Shown here piece by piece: positions 6,160 through 14,393 of a DNA stretch of 16,574 nucleotides. The stretch is taken from assembly GCA_934525735.1 (NCBI GenBank), contig CAKSZM010000036.1, positions 1-16,574 on the forward strand, given 5' to 3'. The position numbers and the translations under genes were made by a program. The DNA is from an uncultured Faecalibacterium sp. Lineage in GTDB: Bacteria > Bacillota > Clostridia > Oscillospirales > Ruminococcaceae. The notes beneath the pieces were generated by a model. It did no database searches, was not told the origin of the DNA, and worked only from the letters and a program-made list of their open reading frames with translations. How positions within the stretch are numbered: position 1 is the stretch's first letter; each line of letters starts with the position of its first letter.

Positions 6160-7002
6160 ATGGAGCAGATGCAGCAGAAAGAAGAAGGTTCGCTGAAGGT
6201 TCAGACGATCCCGCAGAAAGAGCTGGAACAGGCCTGCTTTCATGCGCTGGGGCTGATCACGCGCAATTGCGAATATCTGGAACAGCATCTTGCACATACC
6301 GGGGCGGACGCAGAGTCCTGCCAGGCAGTGGCGGACATCGGCGCGGCCACGGCAAGGCTGGACCGCACCGTCAACGAGATCATGGCCCTGCTGGAATATC
6401 TCCGCACAGAGGAGCTGCCGCAGCTTTCGCCGATGGATCTGTGCGAGCTGCTGCAGCAGATCGCGGCGCAGGCGGATATGATCCAGGAGCAGCTGAAAGT
6501 GGAGCTGAAGCTGGAATGCGGCGGCTGGACCTCCTGCCGCGTGATGGGCGACCGGAACGACGCCGAACTGTTGCTGCTGCATCTGCTGTCCAATGCACTG
6601 CATGCCTGCAGCGCAGGCGGAAAGGTGCGGATCCTTTTGCGCCGCAGCGAAAGTTTCTGGCAATTGACCGTGGAGGATGACGGCTGCGGCCTGCCGGAAA
6701 GCAGCCGGGAGGCATGGATCGAGAACCGCCGGTGTTTTCTGGGCAGTGCAAAGGTGGGCCTGCTGCTCTGCCACGAATGCTGCCGCCGCATGGGCTGGGG
6801 CCTGCGGGTGGAAAGCGCACCGGAGAAAAGAACACAGGCGGTCGTGACCATTCCGCTGTGCACCGACCGCTCTGCGGAGTATACACCGGAATTGCACAGC
6901 GATACCGAGCTGCAGAAGTCGAACCGGCAGTATCAGCTGCGTGCAATGCTGGTGCGGGAACTGCGCACCATGCCCGAGCGGGGAAGCGCCGACGAGTTGT
7001 GA
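6160..7002 (+). CDS. soluble histidine-kinase-like ATPase
   Basis: The 280-residue protein (start chosen at ATG 6160 because GAGAGGAG lies 8 nt upstream; the frame is open further back without a site) has no membrane helix. Residues 20-82 are helical and resemble a dimerisation domain. His28 (FHALGLI) sits where the phospho-His would be but lacks the acidic residue that normally follows. Residues 133-232 form the GHKL ATPase: N-box with N145 (LLHLLSNALHA), G1 box DDGCGLP (173-179), and a G2-like segment GSAKVGLLLC (195-204) that departs from the usual GxGLGL. The C-terminal 45 residues are polar and unassigned. It is the third gene of the operon with the Spo0A-like regulator. Whether it is an active kinase is doubtful; it may bind ATP and sense or hold the regulator. 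Confidence 0.82.
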   Translation: MEQMQQKEEGSLKVQTIPQKELEQACFHALGLITRNCEYLEQHLAHTGADAESCQAVADIGAATARLDRTVNEIMALLEYLRTEELPQLSPMDLCELLQQIAAQADMIQEQLKVELKLECGGWTSCRVMGDRNDAELLLLHLLSNALHACSAGGKVRILLRRSESFWQLTVEDDGCGLPESSREAWIENRRCFLGSAKVGLLLCHECCRRMGWGLRVESAPEKRTQAVVTIPLCTDRSAEYTPELHSDTELQKSNRQYQLRAMLVRELRTMPERGSADEL

Positions 7003-7022
7003 CCGCAAAAAACTGAAAAAAG

Positions 7023-7060
7023 ATGGCCGCTGTGCGGAAGAGGATCCGCGCGGCGGCCAT
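7023..7060 (+). terminator. probable terminator of the Spo0A-like operon
   Basis: ATGGCCGC (7023-7030) pairs with GCGGCCAT (7053-7060), with further inner pairing of TGCGGA and TCCGCG. The following sequence GCTGTTTATAT is only weakly U-rich, so termination may be partial. Confidence 0.5.
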
Positions 7061-7117
7061 GCTGTTTATATGCGGTTAAGAAACTTTGCCGTCAGGCAGA
7101 AAAGAAGCGCGTTCCAA

Positions 7118-7132
7118 TTGTGAAATTCACAA
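7118..7132. promoter_or_regulatory. perfect palindrome, possible operator
   Basis: TTGTGAA (7118-7124) and TTCACAA (7126-7132) form a perfect inverted repeat with one central base. The half-sites equal those of the redox repressor Rex in Bacillus, but Rex sites normally have four bases between the halves, so the assignment is uncertain. It sits about 60 bp upstream of the -35 of the activase operon. Confidence 0.4.
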
Positions 7133-7191
7133 AATGTTTAACTTTTGAAGCGGAAAATACTATTTTTTCTGCGTAAAATAAAGAACGCGGA

Positions 7192-7220
7192 TTGATTGTG
7201 CCGAAAAGTTGGATTATAAT
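7192..7220 (+). promoter_or_regulatory. promoter of the activase operon
   Basis: TTGATT (7192-7197) and a perfect TATAAT (7215-7220) are separated by 17 bp. Transcription would begin near 7227, leaving a leader of about 115 nt before the GTG start. Confidence 0.75.
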
Positions 7221-7295
7221 ATCCTTGTATGCGAATTGGCAAAATAATTCGTTAACAAACTAATTTTGGGCAAAGAAAACCGCCTTTGCCGTATA

Positions 7296-7314
7296 CCGGA
7301 GGCTGCGCCTCCGG
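7296..7314 (+). promoter_or_regulatory. GC-rich leader hairpin of the activase operon
   Basis: CCGGAGGC (7296-7303) and GCCTCCGG (7307-7314) form an 8-bp stem with a 3-nt loop. CATTTGTCCTT follows, only loosely U-rich. TGCCG at 7287-7291 could pair with CGGCA at 7312-7316 as an alternative fold. It may be an attenuator or simply a stabilising or dispersed GC-rich palindrome. Confidence 0.45.
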
Positions 7315-7340
7315 CATTTGTCCTTAGGAGGAAAAACAAC

Positions 7341-10295
7341 GTGAGAGTAGGTCTTGACATCGGCAGCACCACCATCAAGTGCGTGGTGCTGGATGAACAT
7401 GATACACTGCTGTATTCTACATACGAACGACACTACAGTCATATTCTGGAAAAGGCGCAGGAGCTGCTGCGCCGCATCGATGCCGAGCAGCTGCACGGTC
7501 AGAAGGCTCTGCTGAGCATCTCCGGTTCGGCCGGTATGGGTCTGGCCGACAGCTGCGGCGTGCCCTTTGTGCAGGAGGTGTTCTCCACCCGCGTGGCGGT
7601 CAAGCGCTTTGTGCCCGAGACGGACTGCGTCATCGAGCTGGGCGGCGAGGATGCCAAGATCCTCTTCCTGACCAACGGCACCGAAGTGCGCATGAACGGC
7701 AGCTGCGCCGGCGGTACGGGTGCTTTCATCGATCAGATGGCCACCCTGCTGAAGATGAGCGCCGACGAGATGAACAAGGCTGCGGAAAATGCGCAGCGCA
7801 CCTACACCATCGCGTCCCGCTGCGGCGTGTTTGCCAAGAGCGATGTGCAGCCGCTGATCAATCAGGGAGCCCGCACCGAGGATATCGCCGCCAGCATCTA
7901 CAAGGCCGTGGTCAACCAGACCATCGCCGGTCTGGCGCAGGGCCGCCCCATCAAGGGCAATATCCTTTATCTGGGCGGCCCGCTGACCTTCAGCACCGTG
8001 CTGCGCAAGAGCTTTGACGAAGCACTGAACGTCACCGGCACCTGCCCGGAAAACAGCCTGCTGTACGTGGCGCTGGGCGCTGCCCTGTACGCCGACAAGG
8101 AGTTTGTGCTCACCGATGTGGCCGACGCACTGGATCAGTACGCCGCCACTGCTACCTACGCCAGCGAGCCGCCGCTGTTCGCCAGCAAGGAAGAGTACGA
8201 GGCCTTCCACGCCCGGCACATGTCCCACAGCGTGCCGCATGTGCCGTTCAGTGCCCACTGCGGCCCGGTGCACATCGGCATCGACTCCGGCTCCACCACC
8301 GTTAAACTGGTGGTCGTGGATGAGAAGAGCCAGATCCTGTACACCAACTATCAGCCCAACCTCGGCAACCCGCTGCCCCTGATCCGGGAGCAGCTGCTCA
8401 AGATCTACAGGGAGCACCCCGGCCTGCAGGTGGCCAGCGTGACCACCACCGGCTACGGCGAAGAGCTGGTCAAGAACGCTTTCCGCTGCGACTACGGTTT
8501 GGTGGAGACGGTGGCCCACTTCACCGCCGCAAAATACTTCATGCCGGATGTGGACTTCATCATCGACATCGGCGGCCAGGATATGAAGTGCTTCAAGATC
8601 GAGGACGGCGCCATCAGCAACATCTTCCTGAACGAAGCCTGTTCCTCCGGCTGCGGAAGCTTCCTGCAGACCTTTGCGCAGGCGCTGGGCTATGACGTGA
8701 AGGAATTTGCCAGCCTCGGCCTGTTCGCCGACCGCCCGGTGGATCTGGGCAGCCGCTGCACCGTGTTCATGAACAGCTCGGTCAAGCAGGCACAGAAGGA
8801 CGGCGCCAGCATTGAGAACATCTCGGCCGGTCTGTCCATTAGCGTGGTCAAGAACGCACTGTACAAGGTCATCCGCGCTTCCAGCCCCGAAGAGCTGGGC
8901 CGCAAGATCGTGGTGCAGGGCGGTACCTTCTATAATGAAGCCGTGCTCCGCGCCTTTGAAAAAGAGATGGGCGTGGAGGTCATCCGCCCGGACATTGCCG
9001 GCCTGATGGGAGCCTACGGCGCAGCCCTGTTCGGCCTGCGCCAGAGCCAGAAAGCACATAAGACCGTTTCCGGCATGATGAGCCAGCAGGAGCTGGAGAC
9101 CTTCGAGCAGAAGGTGGTCAGCGTCAAGTGCGGCGGCTGCGGCAACCATTGCCAGCTCACCGTCAACACCTTTGCCGACGGCCGCAAGTTCATCTCCGGC
9201 AACCGCTGCGACAAGCCCGTGACCGGCAAGAGCGAGGATAACAGCCTGAACCTGTACGCCTACAAGCAGCAGCTGCTGGCCAGCTACAAGCCGGTGCCCG
9301 GCAAGCGCGGCTCCATCGGCATCCCGCTGTGCCTGGGCTTCTACGAGCTGCTGCCCTTCTGGTGGGCATTCTGGACGAAGCTGGGCTTTGCGGTGCACAC
9401 CAGCCCGGTGTCCAGCCGCGGGCTGTATCTGGCCGGTCAGGCCACCATCCCCAGCGACACGGCCTGCTTCCCGGCAAAGCTGAGCCACGGCCACATCAAG
9501 GCACTGAGCCAGATGCAGCTGGACGCCATCTTCTACCCCTGCCTGACCTACAACATTGACGAAGGTCTGGGCGACAACCACTATAACTGCCCGGTGGTGG
9601 CCTACTACCCCGAAGTTCTGGCCGGCAACTGCCCGGAGCTGGAAGGCAAAAAGTTCATCTATGACTATGTGGGCATCCACCGCCCGAAGGACTTTGTGCA
9701 CAAGATGGCAAAGACCGTGCTGCCCAAGTACTTCAGCGGCATCTCCGAGAAGGAAGTGCAGGAGGCCGCCGACGCCGCCTATGCCGAATATGAGGCACAC
9801 ATGGCAAAGATCCGCGTGAAGGGCAGCGAGATCATCGATGAGGCACGCCGTCAGGGCAAGCGCATCATCGTGCTGGCAGGCCGCCCCTACCATGTGGACC
9901 CGGAGGTCAACCACGGCATCGACCGTCTGATCACCCGCCACGGCGCTGCCGTTGTCACCGAGGACAGCATTTCCAACCGGGTGCAGAAATTCCCCACCAG
10001 CGTGCTGAACCAGTGGACCTACCACAGCCGCCTGTATGCCGCCGCCAAGTACTGCACCACCCAGAAGGATATGGATCTGGTGCAGCTGGTGTCTTTCGGC
10101 TGCGGCGTGGACGCCATTACCACCGACGAGACCCGCGAGATTTTGCAGGAGGGCAGCAAGCTCTACACCCAGCTCAAGATCGACGAGATCACCAACCTGG
10201 GCGCAGTGAACATCCGCCTGCGCAGCCTGTTTGCCGCTCTGGATGAGCGCGACGAGGTGGCCGAGGAAAAGGCTGCCCCCAAGGCAGAAACCTGA
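7341..10295 (+). CDS. large acyl-CoA dehydratase activase-like protein (two BadF/HgdC ATPase domains)
   Basis: The 984-residue protein starts at GTG 7341, with AGGAGG 9 nt upstream and the ATPase fold beginning at once (VGLDIGSTTIK). It contains two ASKHA/BadF-BadG-BcrA-HgdC ATPase domains (about 2-255 and 310-568). Each has the phosphate loop (GLDIGSTT, GIDSGSTT), the GGxD motif (GGEDAK at 101, GGQDMK at 411) and the two cysteines that in HgdC hold a [4Fe-4S] cluster at the dimer interface: C122/C161 and C434/C473. Then come a cysteine set C597, C600, C604, C623 and a C-terminal region (about 650-965) of the type called DUF2229. HgdC proteins use ATP to push an electron at low potential into 2-hydroxyacyl-CoA dehydratases. 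The role of these giant versions is not well established. It probably forms a complex with the next gene product, 16 bp downstream. Confidence 0.9.
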   Translation: MRVGLDIGSTTIKCVVLDEHDTLLYSTYERHYSHILEKAQELLRRIDAEQLHGQKALLSISGSAGMGLADSCGVPFVQEVFSTRVAVKRFVPETDCVIELGGEDAKILFLTNGTEVRMNGSCAGGTGAFIDQMATLLKMSADEMNKAAENAQRTYTIASRCGVFAKSDVQPLINQGARTEDIAASIYKAVVNQTIAGLAQGRPIKGNILYLGGPLTFSTVLRKSFDEALNVTGTCPENSLLYVALGAALYADKEFVLTDVADALDQYAATATYASEPPLFASKEEYEAFHARHMSHSVPHVPFSAHCGPVHIGIDSGSTTVKLVVVDEKSQILYTNYQPNLGNPLPLIREQLLKIYREHPGLQVASVTTTGYGEELVKNAFRCDYGLVETVAHFTAAKYFMPDVDFIIDIGGQDMKCFKIEDGAISNIFLNEACSSGCGSFLQTFAQALGYDVKEFASLGLFADRPVDLGSRCTVFMNSSVKQAQKDGASIENISAGLSISVVKNALYKVIRASSPEELGRKIVVQGGTFYNEAVLRAFEKEMGVEVIRPDIAGLMGAYGAALFGLRQSQKAHKTVSGMMSQQELETFEQKVVSVKCGGCGNHCQLTVNTFADGRKFISGNRCDKPVTGKSEDNSLNLYAYKQQLLASYKPVPGKRGSIGIPLCLGFYELLPFWWAFWTKLGFAVHTSPVSSRGLYLAGQATIPSDTACFPAKLSHGHIKALSQMQLDAIFYPCLTYNIDEGLGDNHYNCPVVAYYPEVLAGNCPELEGKKFIYDYVGIHRPKDFVHKMAKTVLPKYFSGISEKEVQEAADAAYAEYEAHMAKIRVKGSEIIDEARRQGKRIIVLAGRPYHVDPEVNHGIDRLITRHGAAVVTEDSISNRVQKFPTSVLNQWTYHSRLYAAAKYCTTQKDMDLVQLVSFGCGVDAITTDETREILQEGSKLYTQLKIDEITNLGAVNIRLRSLFAALDERDEVAEEKAAPKAET

Positions 10296-10311
10296 TACAT
10301 AGGAGGAACCT

Positions 10312-11628
10312 ATGGAATACAATTATCCCAAATTTACCCCGGAGATGAAGAAGACCCACACCATCCTCATCCCCAACATGGCCATCACCCAGTTCCGCCT
10401 GCTGGAGTACGCCCTGCGCTACGACGGCTACAAGTGCGAAATTCTGGGCAACTGCGGCAGCGCTGTGGCGCAGCTGGGCCTGAAATATGTCCACAATGAC
10501 ACCTGCTATCCGGCTCTGCTGGTCATCGGCCAGTTCCTGGACGCGCTGAACAGCGGCAAATATGATCTGGATCACACCGCCCTGCTTATCACCCAGACCG
10601 GCGGCGGCTGCCGTGCTTCCAACTACATCCACCTGCTGCGAAAGGCACTGGTCAAGGCCGGTTACCCGCAGATCCCGGTGGCCAGCCTGAACTTCTCGGG
10701 CTTGGAAAAGGACAGCGGCTTCCAGATGACCATCCCGCTGGCACGCCGCGCCATCGCCTGCATCTTCTACGGCGACATGCTCTGCGCACTGCGCAATCAG
10801 GTGGCACCCTATGAGAATGAAAAGGGCGCTGCTGATAAGATGGTGGACCTGTGGGTCAGCCGTCTGGGCCGGGTGCTGCTGGCCGGCAAGGGCTATACTT
10901 CCCGGGAAATGAAGCACACCTTCCCGCTCATCGCCGCCGACTTTGCCAACATCCCGGTCACCCGGGTGCCCAAGGTCAAGGTGGGCGTCGTGGGCGAGAT
11001 CTACGTCAAGTACAGCCCGCTGGGCAACAATGACCTGCAGAAGTTCCTGGAAAGTCAGGACTGCGAGGTCAACTTCCCGGGTCTGATGGGCTTTGTGCAG
11101 TACTGCGCCTTCAACATGGGCGAGGACCACATCCTGTACGGCGGCAAACTGGCCGTCAAGGTGGGCACCGACCAGCTGCTGAACTGGCTGGACAGCGTGG
11201 AGCGCGCCATGCTCAAGGCTGAGAGCGATGCCGGGTTCTATGCTCCCGGCCCCTTCAAGGAACTGGTGGAAAAGCCCCACGGCATCATTTCGCTGGGTGC
11301 CAAAATGGGTGAAGGCTGGCTGCTGACCGCCGAGATGATCGAACTGGTGCAGGGCGGCTACGGCAACATCGTGTGTGCTCAGCCCTTCGGCTGCCTGCCC
11401 AACCACATCGTGGGCAAGGGTATGGTGAACAAGATCCGCGCGCTGTACCCCAGCGCCAACATCACCCCCATCGACTACGACCCCAGCGCGACCAAGGTCA
11501 ACCAGGAAAACCGCATCAAGCTGATGCTGGCAGTGGCCAAGGAGCGCCTGAACGCCCCGGCCGAGGCAAAGCCTCTGACCGCCGAGGAGATCGCCGGCGG
11601 CGCACCGAAGATCGGCGCGACCGTGTAA
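10312..11628 (+). CDS. 2-hydroxyacyl-CoA dehydratase-like partner of the activase
   Basis: This 438-residue soluble protein has AGGAGG 6 nt before its ATG and begins 16 bp after the activase gene. It resembles the C-terminal part of the roughly 1400-residue activase-related proteins of anaerobes, and through it the HgdA/HgdB dehydratase subunits. Cysteines in likely metal-binding settings are C48 (GNCGSA), C65 (NDTCYPA), C100 (GGGCRAS), and C355/C361 (VCAQPFGCLPNH). Such cysteines bind a [4Fe-4S] cluster in HgdB. The sum with its neighbour (984 + 438 = 1422 residues) is close to the fused form, so the pair looks like a clean gene split rather than a frameshift: each part has its own ribosome binding site. 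A free-standing CoA-ester substrate domain is not obvious, so the reaction remains unknown. Confidence 0.85.
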   Translation: MEYNYPKFTPEMKKTHTILIPNMAITQFRLLEYALRYDGYKCEILGNCGSAVAQLGLKYVHNDTCYPALLVIGQFLDALNSGKYDLDHTALLITQTGGGCRASNYIHLLRKALVKAGYPQIPVASLNFSGLEKDSGFQMTIPLARRAIACIFYGDMLCALRNQVAPYENEKGAADKMVDLWVSRLGRVLLAGKGYTSREMKHTFPLIAADFANIPVTRVPKVKVGVVGEIYVKYSPLGNNDLQKFLESQDCEVNFPGLMGFVQYCAFNMGEDHILYGGKLAVKVGTDQLLNWLDSVERAMLKAESDAGFYAPGPFKELVEKPHGIISLGAKMGEGWLLTAEMIELVQGGYGNIVCAQPFGCLPNHIVGKGMVNKIRALYPSANITPIDYDPSATKVNQENRIKLMLAVAKERLNAPAEAKPLTAEEIAGGAPKIGATV

Positions 11629-11644
11629 TTTGCTGATAAAACAG

Positions 11645-11682
11645 AATACCCGCCCGGAAATGCATCCGGGCGGGTATTTTTT
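11645..11682 (+). terminator. intrinsic terminator of the activase operon
   Basis: A perfect 14-bp GC-rich stem (11645-11658 with 11665-11678, 6-nt loop) is followed by TTTT, giving a run of six T from 11677. On the minus strand the stem is followed by TATTCTGTTTTATC-like sequence, so it could also help stop the convergent phosphofructokinase transcript, which ends 30 bp away. Confidence 0.9.
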
Positions 11683-11712
11683 ATGCCTGATAACAGTTCA
11701 AAGCGGGAAAAA

Positions 11713-12945
11713 TCACTTCTGGTTCTTCATGTAAATGTGGTGGGGCAGACCGGCGATGTACAGCGGGGTCAGCTCAGCCTGGATCAGCGGGCGGGCGTAC
11801 TCCAAAAACTCCTCGGTCATCTGGGTGTGGTTTGCGTTCATCCAGCTCAGCGGCACCTTCTTTTCGAGGTTTGCCACCTCGCTGATGGGGTGCAGCTCGG
11901 TGGTGCACTGGTACGGGCTGTTGGAGATGCGCTTCAGAGCCACCATCTGGCCGGTGACGCCCTCAAAGGCAGCCTTGGCAGCGGCACCGCCCACCTGATA
12001 AGCTTCGGTGATGTCGGTGCGGCTGGTCAGATGGCCGGCGCAGCGCTGCAGGGTAGAAAGCTCGATGCAGCGGGTCTTGGTGTCCAGATTGCGTGCCACC
12101 ACGTTGGCAAGGTAGCGGGCGGTGCCGGTCAGGGCCTTGTGGCCGAAGGCGTCCACCGCGTGCACATCGTCGGCCAGCTCGCAGACATAGCGGCCGTCCT
12201 CCAGCTTGACGCCTTCGGACACGGCGATGACGATGCTGGGCTTCTTCTCCTGCATCACGCGCACTTTTTCCACAAAGTGATCCACGTTGAAGGGCACTTC
12301 GGGCAGGCAGATCATGTCCACACCCTCGCAGTCATCGCTCTTGGCCAGCGCTGCGGCGGCGGTCAGCCAGCCGGCGTTGCGTCCCATGATCTCCACCACG
12401 GTGACGTACTTGGTGCCGTACACGGTGGCGTCGCGGATGATCTCCTTCATCACAACGCCGATGTACTTTGCCGCAGAACCGTAGCCGGGGGTGTGGTCGG
12501 TGACCATCAGGTCGTTGTCGATGGTCTTGGGCACGCCCATGAAGCGGATGTCGCTCTGGATGCGCTCGCCGTACTCGGCCAGCTTGCCGATGGTGTCCAT
12601 GGAGTCGTTGCCGCCGATGTAGAAGAAGTAGCCGATGTTCAGCTTTTCCAGAATGGCGAACAGCTTTTTGTAGACGGCCTCGTCGGTGTGCCAGTCGGGC
12701 AGCTTGTAGCGGCAGCTGCCCAGAAAGCTGGACGGGGTGCGCTTGAGCAGCTCAATGTCCAGATCGTCCGTCAGCACGGTGGAAAGGTCCACCACGCGCT
12801 CCTCCAGCAGACCAGCAACGCCGTTGCACATACCGTACACGATGTCGGCGCCGCGGCTCTTGCAGCTTTCAAAGACGCCCGCAAGGCTCGCATTGATGAC
12901 GGAAGTAGGGCCGCCAGACTGGCCGACGATTGCATTTTTACCCAT
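11713..12945 (-). CDS. pyrophosphate-type 6-phosphofructokinase, second of a tandem pair
   Basis: This 410-residue enzyme phosphorylates fructose 6-phosphate to fructose 1,6-bisphosphate in glycolysis. Two residues point to pyrophosphate rather than ATP as donor: Asp114 in GGNDS (111-115), where ATP enzymes have Gly, and Lys140 in PKTIDND (139-145), where ATP enzymes usually have Gly. Asp143 is the expected catalytic base. MGRNAGW (187-193) is the sugar-phosphate site. The PPi reaction is reversible and saves ATP, a common trait of anaerobic fermenters. The ATG at 12945 has AAAGGAG 8 nt upstream; an in-frame extension to 13005 has no such site. It is read 82 bp after a paralog and lies in the same operon. 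Confidence 0.93.
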   Translation of the reverse strand: MGKNAIVGQSGGPTSVINASLAGVFESCKSRGADIVYGMCNGVAGLLEERVVDLSTVLTDDLDIELLKRTPSSFLGSCRYKLPDWHTDEAVYKKLFAILEKLNIGYFFYIGGNDSMDTIGKLAEYGERIQSDIRFMGVPKTIDNDLMVTDHTPGYGSAAKYIGVVMKEIIRDATVYGTKYVTVVEIMGRNAGWLTAAAALAKSDDCEGVDMICLPEVPFNVDHFVEKVRVMQEKKPSIVIAVSEGVKLEDGRYVCELADDVHAVDAFGHKALTGTARYLANVVARNLDTKTRCIELSTLQRCAGHLTSRTDITEAYQVGGAAAKAAFEGVTGQMVALKRISNSPYQCTTELHPISEVANLEKKVPLSWMNANHTQMTEEFLEYARPLIQAELTPLYIAGLPHHIYMKNQK

Positions 12946-12991
12946 GATGATTTCTCCTTTTTTGTTTTTTCTGTTTCGGCAATTTATAAAA

Positions 12992-13006
12992 CGTGCAGGA
13001 TGCACG
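12992..13006 (-). promoter_or_regulatory. hairpin with short U-tract between the two phosphofructokinase genes
   Basis: CGTGCA/TGCACG (12992-12997 with 13001-13006, 3-nt loop) is followed on the minus strand by TTTTATAAA. It may be a weak terminator or an RNA-processing or stability site lowering expression of the second gene. The same sequence contains a -10-like TATAAA but no convincing -35. Confidence 0.45.
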
Positions 13007-13027
13007 AAAACAGACGCGGAAAAGGGG

Positions 13028-14251
13028 TTACAGCCGGATATGGCGCGGGGTGCCGTTGACGTAGACGGGGGTCACCTCGTCCAGGATCAGCGGGCGGGCG
13101 TATTCCTCAAACGCCGCAGTCACCTGCATGCCGTCGGGGGCGATCCAGTCCAGCGGCACCTTCTTTTCAAGGTTTGCCACCTGCTGCACATCCACCGACT
13201 TTGCGATGCACTGGTAGGGATAGCTGGAGATGCGCTCCAGCGCGATCATGCGGCCGCTCTCGCCCGCAAAGGCAGCAGCGGCGGCTGCGCCGCCCACGGT
13301 GTAGGCTTCGTTCACATCGGTGCGGCTGGCCAGATGGCTGGCGCAGCGCTGCAGGGTAGAGAACTCGATGGCGCGGCTCTTGCAGTTCAGGCGGTCGTGG
13401 ATCAGCTCCGACAGATACCGGCTGGTGCCGCTGAGCACGGCCTTGTGGCCGAAGGCATCCAGCTGGCCGGCGGTGGACACCAGATCGCACAGATAGGTGC
13501 CGTCGGCGGTCTTGACGCCCTCGCTGGCCGCGATGATGACGTTGGGCTTGACCCGCTGCAGCTCGTCCACCCGGGTGAGGAACTTGTCCTCGTCGAAGGG
13601 CACCTCCGGCAGAAGGATCAGATCCGGGCCTTCGCAGTCGTCGCCGCCGGCAAGGCAGGCCGCGCCGGCCAGCCAGCCTGCGTGGCGGCCCATGATCTCG
13701 GCCACGGTCACGCTGCGGATGTCATACACAGAGGAATCGCGGATGACTTCCTTTAAAATGGTGGCGATATACTTTGCCGCCGAGCCGTAACCGGGGGTAT
13801 GGTCGGTCAGGCACAGGTCGTTGTCGATGGTCTTGGGCACACCGATGAACCGCACGCTGCTGCCCACACGGTCGCCGTAGCGGGAAAGCTTTGCGATGGT
13901 GTCCATGGAGTCGTTGCCGCCGATATAGAACACCGCGCAGATGTCGTACTTGTCAAACAGGGTGAACAGCTTGATGAACGGGGTAGAGTCCACATCCGGG
14001 TCCGGCAGCTTGTAGCGGCAGCTGCCCAGATAGCTGGAGGGGGTGCGCTTGAGCAGCTCGATACTCATGCGGTCGTCCAGCAGGACGTTCAGTTCCAGCG
14101 TCTCCTCCTTGAGCAGACCTTCGATGCCGTACTTCATGCCGTACACCTTGTCTGCACCCAGACTGCAGGCCGCCTTGTAAACGCCCGCCAGACTGGAGTT
14201 GATCACGGCGGTAGGGCCGCCGCTCTGACCAATGATCACATTCCTGGCCAT
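13028..14251 (-). CDS. pyrophosphate-type 6-phosphofructokinase, first of a tandem pair
   Basis: This 407-residue paralog of the downstream enzyme has the same donor-site signature: GGNDS at 111-115 (Asp114), PKTIDND at 139-145 (Lys140, Asp143) and MGRHAGW at 187-193. All landmarks are at identical residue numbers, so the pair comes from a duplication, with both copies keeping the active-site residues. The start at 14251 is set by AAAGGAGG just upstream and by the match to its paralog; the long in-frame extension to 14686 has no family sequence. It is the promoter-proximal gene of the operon. Divergence is concentrated away from the catalytic motifs (for example SYDLCAVF-like versus NIGYFF-like segments), so the two may differ in regulation, substrate affinity or partner. 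Confidence 0.93.
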   Translation of the reverse strand: MARNVIIGQSGGPTAVINSSLAGVYKAACSLGADKVYGMKYGIEGLLKEETLELNVLLDDRMSIELLKRTPSSYLGSCRYKLPDPDVDSTPFIKLFTLFDKYDICAVFYIGGNDSMDTIAKLSRYGDRVGSSVRFIGVPKTIDNDLCLTDHTPGYGSAAKYIATILKEVIRDSSVYDIRSVTVAEIMGRHAGWLAGAACLAGGDDCEGPDLILLPEVPFDEDKFLTRVDELQRVKPNVIIAASEGVKTADGTYLCDLVSTAGQLDAFGHKAVLSGTSRYLSELIHDRLNCKSRAIEFSTLQRCASHLASRTDVNEAYTVGGAAAAAAFAGESGRMIALERISSYPYQCIAKSVDVQQVANLEKKVPLDWIAPDGMQVTAAFEEYARPLILDEVTPVYVNGTPRHIRL

Positions 14252-14393
14252 GAGAACCTCCTTTTCAAAGTTCCACTTCTTATCATTCTTCCCTGCAATG
14301 TTCCGCTTCCGCGCCGCCTTTGTGGGGGTGGTCGTAAGGCCCTGCACTGCCCGCAGACCGGGCGGCAAACAAGACGGGATTTGCAAGTAATAC
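14252..14393 (-). other. remaining long 5' leader of the phosphofructokinase operon
   Basis: This part of the leader has no gene. It includes a small GC hairpin (GCCCG/CGGGC, 14351-14365 area) and ends in the AAAGGAGG ribosome binding site. I recognise no known riboswitch class in it. Confidence 0.4.

Noticed and set aside
10296..10311. Frameshift breaking one large activase gene
   Set aside because: The junction has a stop, a 16-bp gap, its own AGGAGG and an ATG with a sensible N-terminus, so it is an orderly two-gene arrangement.
7260..10322. 1020-residue open frame on the minus strand opposite the activase gene
   Set aside because: Same cause: the opposite strand encodes a recognisable two-ATPase protein, and the antisense translation is a His/Ala/Gly/Val-rich sequence with no ribosome binding site or recognisable fold.
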